Below, piece after piece: positions 4,630-8,621 of a DNA stretch of 8,621 bases. Numbering within the stretch: the stretch's first letter is position 1; every line of letters starts with the position of its first letter. A program made the translations under genes and the position numbers. The notes under the pieces are model-generated. The model saw nothing but the letters and a program-made list of their open reading frames with translations. It did no database searches and was not told where the DNA came from. Source of the stretch: JBFWQM01 sp050249455 (GTDB taxonomy: Bacteria; Pseudomonadota; Alphaproteobacteria; MPNO01; VGEU01); NCBI GenBank assembly GCA_050249455.1, contig JBFWQM010000229.1, forward strand, positions 1 to 8,621. Reading direction: 5' to 3'.

Positions 4630-6039
4630 ATGGCAGACACCAAGAAGTTTTTCGATCTGGTCAAGGAAAACGACGTCAAGTACGTCGACTTCCGGTTCAC
4701 CGACCCGCGCGGCAAGTGGCATCACACCGCGCAGGACATCTCGACCGTCGATGAGGGCATGCTCACCGACGGCATCATGTTCGACGGCTCGTCGATCGCC
4801 GGCTGGAAGGCGATCAACGAATCCGACATGACCCTGATGCCCGACACCTCCACCGCCGTCCTCGACCCGTTCGCGGCGCAGACCTCGCTGATCCTGTTCT
4901 GCGACGTCCTGGAGCCGACCACCGGCCAGCCCTACGCGCGCGACCCGCGCTCGACCGCCAAGCTGGCGCAGAACTACATGGTCCAGTCCGGCGTCGCCGA
5001 CTCGACCTTCTTCGGCCCCGAGCTCGAGTTCTTCGTGTTCGACGACGTAAAGTTCCAGGTCGACATGAACCACGTCTCCTATTCGATTGACGAGGAAGAG
5101 GGTCCGTACAACTCCGGCCGTACATACGAAGGCGGCAACATCGGTCACCGCCCGGCAGTGAAGGGCGGCTACTTCCCCGTCCCGCCGGTCGATTCGATGT
5201 CCGACCTGCGCGCCGAGATGCTGACCGTCATGCGCGACATGGGGGTCAACACCGAGAAGCACCACCACGAGGTGGCGTCGAGCCAGCAGGAGCTCGGCAT
5301 GCGCGGCGACAACCTGGTGAAGATCGCCGACGTCGTGCAGATCTATAAGTACGTCGTGCACAACGTCGCCCATTCCTACGGCAAGACGGCGACCTTCATG
5401 CCGAAGCCGCTCAAGGGCGACAACGGCTCGGGCATGCACGTCCACCAGTCGCTGTGGAAGGACGGCAAGCCGCTGTTCGCCGGCAACGGCTACGCCGACC
5501 TGTCGGAGATGGCGCTTTTCTACATCGGCGGCATCATCAAGCACGCCAAGGCGCTGAACGCCTTCACCAACCCGCTGACCAATAGCTACAAGCGGCTGAT
5601 CCCGGGCTTCGAGGCGCCGGTGCTGCTCGCCTACTCGGCGCGCAACCGCTCGGCCTCCTGCCGCATCCCCTACGCGTCGAGCCCCAAGGGCAAGCGCGTT
5701 GAGGTGCGCTTCCCCGACCCGGGCGCCAATCCCTACCTCGCCTTCGCGGCGATGCTGATGGCCGGCCTCGACGGCATCGCGAACAAGATCCACCCCGGCG
5801 ACCCGATGGACAAGAACCTCTACGACCTGCCGCCGGAGGAGCTGAAGGACATCCCGACCGTCTGCCACTCGCTGCGCCAGGCGGCCAACTCGCTGAACGA
5901 GGACCGCGCCTTCCTGAAGAAGGGCGACGTGTTCTCCGACGACCAGATCGACGCCTACCTGGAGCTCAAGTGGGAGGAGATCTACAACTTCGAGCACACG
6001 CCGCATCCGGTCGAGTACCAGATGTACTACAGCGTCTGA
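4630..6039 (+). CDS. glnA: Type I glutamine synthetase (GS-I beta)
   Basis: The 469-residue protein has the same length as E. coli GlnA. It makes glutamine from glutamate, ammonia and ATP as a cytoplasmic dodecamer. The start ATG 4630 follows AGAGGA at 4622-4627, and MADTKKFFDLVKENDVKYVD is a normal N-terminus. Family motifs are in place: the beta-grasp segment DFRFTDPRGKWHH, the latch/active-site loop FDGSSIAGW, metal-binding GPELEFFVFD, the EKHHHEVASSQQELG segment, the GSGMHVHQSLWKDGKPLF ATP/metal region, the glutamate flap region around NPLTNSYKRLIPGFEAP, and RNRSASCRIP. The adenylylation loop KNLYDLPPEE places Y398 (codon 5821-5823) where GlnE attaches AMP, which marks the beta subtype. 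The C-terminus HPVEYQMYYSV is intact. It is co-transcribed with glnB, so nitrogen-dependent transcription (RpoN/NtrC) and covalent control through PII converge on it. Confidence 0.98.
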   Translation: MADTKKFFDLVKENDVKYVDFRFTDPRGKWHHTAQDISTVDEGMLTDGIMFDGSSIAGWKAINESDMTLMPDTSTAVLDPFAAQTSLILFCDVLEPTTGQPYARDPRSTAKLAQNYMVQSGVADSTFFGPELEFFVFDDVKFQVDMNHVSYSIDEEEGPYNSGRTYEGGNIGHRPAVKGGYFPVPPVDSMSDLRAEMLTVMRDMGVNTEKHHHEVASSQQELGMRGDNLVKIADVVQIYKYVVHNVAHSYGKTATFMPKPLKGDNGSGMHVHQSLWKDGKPLFAGNGYADLSEMALFYIGGIIKHAKALNAFTNPLTNSYKRLIPGFEAPVLLAYSARNRSASCRIPYASSPKGKRVEVRFPDPGANPYLAFAAMLMAGLDGIANKIHPGDPMDKNLYDLPPEELKDIPTVCHSLRQAANSLNEDRAFLKKGDVFSDDQIDAYLELKWEEIYNFEHTPHPVEYQMYYSV

Positions 6040-6075
6040 GCGGGATTCCCCTCCCATCCACGCGTTTCGCTCTGC

Positions 6076-6105
6076 ACCGCCGCCGGGGTCCTTCCCGGCG
6101 GCGGT
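6076..6105 (+). terminator. Rho-independent terminator of glnBA
   Basis: A perfect 12-bp stem ACCGCCGCCGGG (6076-6087) pairs with CCCGGCGGCGGT (6094-6105) across a 6-nt loop GTCCTT, starting 37 bp after the glnA stop. The 3' side continues TTCGCTTTCC rather than a pure U-run, as is usual in GC-rich genomes. It separates glnBA from the efflux operon. Confidence 0.78.
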
Positions 6106-6150
6106 TCGCTTTCCGGGGCCGCAGGCGCGGCGGCAACGCATTGGTGATCC

Positions 6151-6166
6151 AACCGGTGTACCGGTT
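6151..6166. promoter_or_regulatory. Candidate operator upstream of the MacA-type gene
   Basis: AACCGGTGTACCGGTT is an inverted repeat of two perfect 7-bp halves around a 2-bp centre, 39 bp before the adaptor ATG. A second small dyad, TTGG-TGAT-CCAA (6141-6152), abuts it. The position between the glnBA terminator and the efflux operon is where a TetR- or MarR-like repressor site would be expected. No regulator gene is visible in the window and no convincing -10/-35 pair was found, so the role is inferred. Confidence 0.45.
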
Positions 6167-6205
6167 TCGTGCTAATCTCCCGACCCCGACTGGAGCGGGC
6201 GCGAG

Positions 6206-7609
6206 ATGAGTGCAGCCGGCAGAACAACCCGAACGCGGTCGATGGCCCGCGGCATGGTGATTGCCGCCCTGGTCGCGGTCGCGGCGTGGGCGGGGTACGG
6301 CGCCCTGTACGATTCGAGCGCCGACGACGGCGCGGCCGGAACCTATCGGCTGGCCGGCGTCAGCCGCGGCGACCTGCTCAGCACGGTCTCGGCGACCGGC
6401 ACCCTCAACGCCGTGGTCGTGGTGGAAGTCGGCTCCCAGCTTTCCGGGCAGATCAAGGAGTTGCTGGTCGACTATAACTCAAAAGTTAAGCGCGACCAGG
6501 TGGTCGCCCGGCTGGCCCCGGAATCCTACGAGGCGCGGGTGCGCCAGGCCGAAGGCGACCTTGCCGTCGCCAATGCCGAGGTCGCGATGAAGAAGGCGGC
6601 GATGGAGCGGGCGCGTGCCGACATCGAGAACGCCAAGGCGGCGCTGACCGCGGCGCGCGCCGACATCGACCGCTTCCGCGCCGCCGCCGACGAGGCCAAG
6701 CGCGACCGCGACCGCAAGCGCTCGCTGCAGGACCGCGGCGTCATCGCCGCCAGCGTCGTCGAGAAGGCCGACGCCGCCCACGACCAGGCGATCGCCCAGC
6801 TTGCCGCCGCCACCGCCCAGGAGGTGGCGCAGGCCTCCGCCGTCCGGTCGCGCGGCGCGCAGCTGCGCATGGCCGAAGCGGACCAGGACCTCGCCGAAGC
6901 CAATGTCAGCCAGAAGGCGGCGATCCTCTCGGTCGCCAAGGTCGACCTGGAGCGCACCATCATCCGCTCGCCGATCGACGGCATCGTGATCGACCGCAGT
7001 GTCGCGGTGGGACAGACCGTCAGCGCCAGCCTGGAGGCGCCCCTGTTCTTCACCATCGCCCAGGACCTGCGCCACATGCTGGTCAACGTCAGCGTGGACG
7101 AGGCCGACATCGGTCGCATCGCCGACGGCCAGCGCGCTTTGTTCACCGTCGATGCCTTCCGCGACAAGGAGTTCACCGGCGTCGTCCAGCAGATCCAGAA
7201 ATCGCCGCTGATGCTGCAGAACGTCGTCACCTACACGGTGATCGTGACCACCGAGAACGCCGACGAGCGGCTGCTGCCCGGCATGACCGCCAGCGTGCGC
7301 ATCGTGATCGACGAGCGCCGCGGGGTGCTGCGGGTGCCCGACGCCGCGCTGCGCTTCCGGCCGACCAACGTCGAGAACGCGCCGCAGAACCGCCCGGCCG
7401 GCCGTGGCACCGCCGGGCTGGAGCGCAGCGCGACCGTCTGGGTGGTCGGCGAGGACGGCCAGCCCAAGGCGGTCATGGTCGTCGTCGGCGCCAGCGACGG
7501 CTCTCTGAGCGAGGTGGTGCGCGGCGACCTGACCGAGGGCCAGGAGGTGATCGTCGGCATCGCCGAGCCGGAGCGCCGCACCGCCTCGGCGCTGCGGCGT
7601 CCGTTCTGA
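6206..7609 (+). CDS. macA: MacA-type periplasmic adaptor (membrane fusion protein) of an ABC efflux pump
   Basis: The 467-residue protein starts at ATG 6206, with GGAG (6192-6195) 10 nt upstream. An Arg-rich N-terminus precedes one inner-membrane helix at about residues 17-34. The order is typical of HlyD/MacA adaptors: the first lipoyl half (SQLSGQIKELLVDYNSKVKR, 78-96), a long Ala/Glu/Arg-rich coiled-coil hairpin (about 105-245), the second lipoyl half (RSPIDGIVIDRSVAVGQTV, 254-272), a beta-barrel domain (about 285-370) and a membrane-proximal domain (about 370-460). Such adaptors link an inner-membrane MacB-type ABC transporter to a TolC-like outer-membrane channel and trap substrate. The ABC genes directly downstream support this over an RND pump. 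A Pro/Asn/Gly-rich insert (387-404) interrupts the last domain. The substrate (macrolide, peptide, siderophore or lipid) cannot be told from sequence. No TolC gene is in the window. Confidence 0.9.
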   Translation: MSAAGRTTRTRSMARGMVIAALVAVAAWAGYGALYDSSADDGAAGTYRLAGVSRGDLLSTVSATGTLNAVVVVEVGSQLSGQIKELLVDYNSKVKRDQVVARLAPESYEARVRQAEGDLAVANAEVAMKKAAMERARADIENAKAALTAARADIDRFRAAADEAKRDRDRKRSLQDRGVIAASVVEKADAAHDQAIAQLAAATAQEVAQASAVRSRGAQLRMAEADQDLAEANVSQKAAILSVAKVDLERTIIRSPIDGIVIDRSVAVGQTVSASLEAPLFFTIAQDLRHMLVNVSVDEADIGRIADGQRALFTVDAFRDKEFTGVVQQIQKSPLMLQNVVTYTVIVTTENADERLLPGMTASVRIVIDERRGVLRVPDAALRFRPTNVENAPQNRPAGRGTAGLERSATVWVVGEDGQPKAVMVVVGASDGSLSEVVRGDLTEGQEVIVGIAEPERRTASALRRPF

Positions 7610-7629
7610 CCGTCGTCGGCGCCGCGGCC

Positions 7630-8361
7630 GTGGCCGACCCGCCCGCCGTCATCCGAACCCGCAACCTCGGCCGCGACTACACCGTGGGGCCGCAGACCGT
7701 GCGGGCGCTGCACGACGTCTCCATCGAGATCCCGCGCAGCGGCTTCGTCGCCGTCATGGGACCGTCCGGCTCCGGCAAGTCGACGCTGATGAACCTGCTC
7801 GGCTGCCTCGACCGGCCGACCGCCGGGACCTACTGGCTCGACGGCGAGGACGTCTCGGCGCTCGACCGCGACGACCTGGCGGCGACCCGCAACCGCAAGA
7901 TCGGCTTCGTGTTCCAGCAGTTCAACCTGCTGCCGCGCGCCACCGCGCTCGACAACGTCGAGCTGCCGCTGGCCTACGCCCGGGTCGGCCGCCGCGAGCG
8001 CCACGAGCGGGCGCGGGCCGCGCTGGCGCGGGTCGGCCTCGACGACCGGACGCACCACCGCCCGTCGCAGCTCTCCGGCGGCCAGCAGCAGCGGGTGGCG
8101 ATCGCCCGCGCGCTGGTCAACGACCCCGCCCTCCTGCTGGCCGACGAGCCGACCGGCGCGCTCGACACCCACACGGGCGAGGAGATCATGGCGCTGTTCG
8201 ACGACCTCAACCGCCTGGGCATCACGGTGGTCATCGTCACCCACGAGCTCGAGGTGGCGCAGCGCGCCCGGCGCATCCTGCGCTTCCGCGACGGCGCGCT
8301 GGTCGGCGACGAGGCCGTGGCGCGCGAGCCGGCCGGCGCGCTGGAGGGCGCGCTGTCGTGA
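7630..8361 (+). CDS. macB: MacB/LolD-type ABC transporter ATP-binding protein
   Basis: The 243-residue ATPase is read from GTG 7630, 20 bp after the adaptor stop. No clear ribosome site precedes it, and no closer ATG or GTG fits the N-terminal strand PAVIRTRNLGRDY. It has Walker A GPSGSGKST (44-52, K50), the Q-loop VFQQFNLLPR (Q96/Q97), signature LSGGQQQRVAIARAL (148-162), Walker B LLLADEPTGALD (168-179, E173 catalytic) and the H-loop H205 in VIVTHE. All residues for ATP hydrolysis are present. The signature and the LPRATALDNVELPL stretch are those of the MacB/LolD/FtsE subfamily. In E. coli MacB the ATPase is fused to the permease; here it is a separate polypeptide whose stop overlaps the permease start. 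It would act at the cytoplasmic face of the inner membrane. Naming as MacB rests on the adaptor upstream. Confidence 0.93.
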   Translation: MADPPAVIRTRNLGRDYTVGPQTVRALHDVSIEIPRSGFVAVMGPSGSGKSTLMNLLGCLDRPTAGTYWLDGEDVSALDRDDLAATRNRKIGFVFQQFNLLPRATALDNVELPLAYARVGRRERHERARAALARVGLDDRTHHRPSQLSGGQQQRVAIARALVNDPALLLADEPTGALDTHTGEEIMALFDDLNRLGITVVIVTHELEVAQRARRILRFRDGALVGDEAVAREPAGALEGALS

Positions 8362-8621
8362 CCCCGTGGGATTCGATCCGCGCCGCGCTGGGCGCGCTGC
8401 GCGCCAACCCGCTGCGCAGCGCGCTGACCACGCTCGGCATCATGATCGGCGTCGCGGCGGTGATCATCATGGTCTCGATCGGCTCCGGCGCCCAGGCAGA
8501 GGTCCAGAACGTCATCCGCTCGATGGGGGCGAACCTGCTGATCGTGCTGCCCGGCACCAGCCAGTCGCTCGGCGTCCGCCAGGGCCGCGGCTCGCGCCCG
8601 ACGATCACCGACGAGGACGCC
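8358..8621 (+). CDS. MacB/FtsX-type ABC permease, N-terminal part (runs off the right edge)
   Basis: A GTG at 8358 overlaps the ATPase stop (GTGA, 8358-8361) and opens a frame that stays open to the window end, giving 88 residues. The start MTPWDSIRAALGALRANPLR followed by SALTTLGIMIGVAAVIIMVS is the hallmark of MacB-type permeases: an amphipathic N-terminal helix with the N-P-L-R-S/T-x-L-T-x-L-G motif leading into the first membrane helix (about 24-42). The residues after it, GSGAQAEVQNVIRSMGANLL, begin the large periplasmic MacB core domain. The other three membrane helices expected at the C-terminus lie outside the window. Together with the adaptor and ATPase it forms a tripartite exporter. 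Overlapping stop/start suggests translational coupling and a fixed ratio with the ATPase. Confidence 0.92.
   Translation, partial: MTPWDSIRAALGALRANPLRSALTTLGIMIGVAAVIIMVSIGSGAQAEVQNVIRSMGANLLIVLPGTSQSLGVRQGRGSRPTITDEDA

Noticed and set aside
4552..6141. 529-codon open frame opposite glnA
   Set aside because: It is antisense to a highly conserved gene and rich in Val/Arg/His/Gly without motifs, so a third-position GC artefact.
1..8621. CRISPR arrays, insertion sequences, phage or toxin-antitoxin genes
   Set aside because: No regularly spaced repeats, transposase or integrase motifs, or small toxin-like frames were seen. Despite a tRNA gene, no attachment-site duplication is visible within the window.

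Overview
The window looks like chromosomal DNA from a GC-rich alphaproteobacterium. The evidence is strong G/C bias at codon third positions, a glnB-glnA pair behind a sigma-54 promoter, and a paired-hairpin intergenic repeat of a kind I associate with alphaproteobacteria. I cannot place it below class level; a Rhodospirillales-like or Hyphomicrobiales-like lineage is a guess. Every gene is intact except the two cut by the window edges.

Layout. Positions 1-403 (minus) hold the N-terminal 134 residues of a thiolase-fold protein that lacks a cysteine at the usual nucleophile position. Divergent from it, 513-1805 (plus) encodes three tandem RidA/YjgF-like domains, of which only the middle one keeps the signature arginine. 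Its stop overlaps the GTG start of a secreted trypsin-like serine protease (1802-2521). Next come a two-hairpin repeat (2543-2626) and a minus-strand tRNA-His(GTG) with encoded CCA (2654-2731) and a recognisable promoter. A minus-strand PLP aminotransferase of the kynurenine/glutamine transaminase type follows (2793-3953).

The 263-bp divergent region 3954-4216 is the richest regulatory stretch. It contains an extended -10 sigma-70 promoter, a possible NtrC half-site pair and a near-perfect sigma-54 -24/-12 promoter (4147-4162), all pointing at glnB (PII, 4217-4555) and glnA (type I glutamine synthetase, 4630-6039). PII and glutamine synthetase form the core nitrogen-status circuit: PII carries the uridylylation tyrosine Y51 and GlnA carries the adenylylation tyrosine Y398. 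A strong hairpin at 6076-6105 closes this operon.

Positions 6206-8621 hold a MacAB-type tripartite efflux operon: a periplasmic adaptor, a separate ABC ATPase, and the first 88 residues of an FtsX/MacB-type permease that overlaps the ATPase stop by 4 nt. A 16-bp inverted repeat just upstream of the adaptor is a candidate operator.

I do not see a convincing wholly new system. The points most worth following are the three-domain RidA protein coupled to an exported protease next to a Cys-less thiolase homologue, the compensated two-hairpin repeat, and the tandem promoter architecture before glnB.
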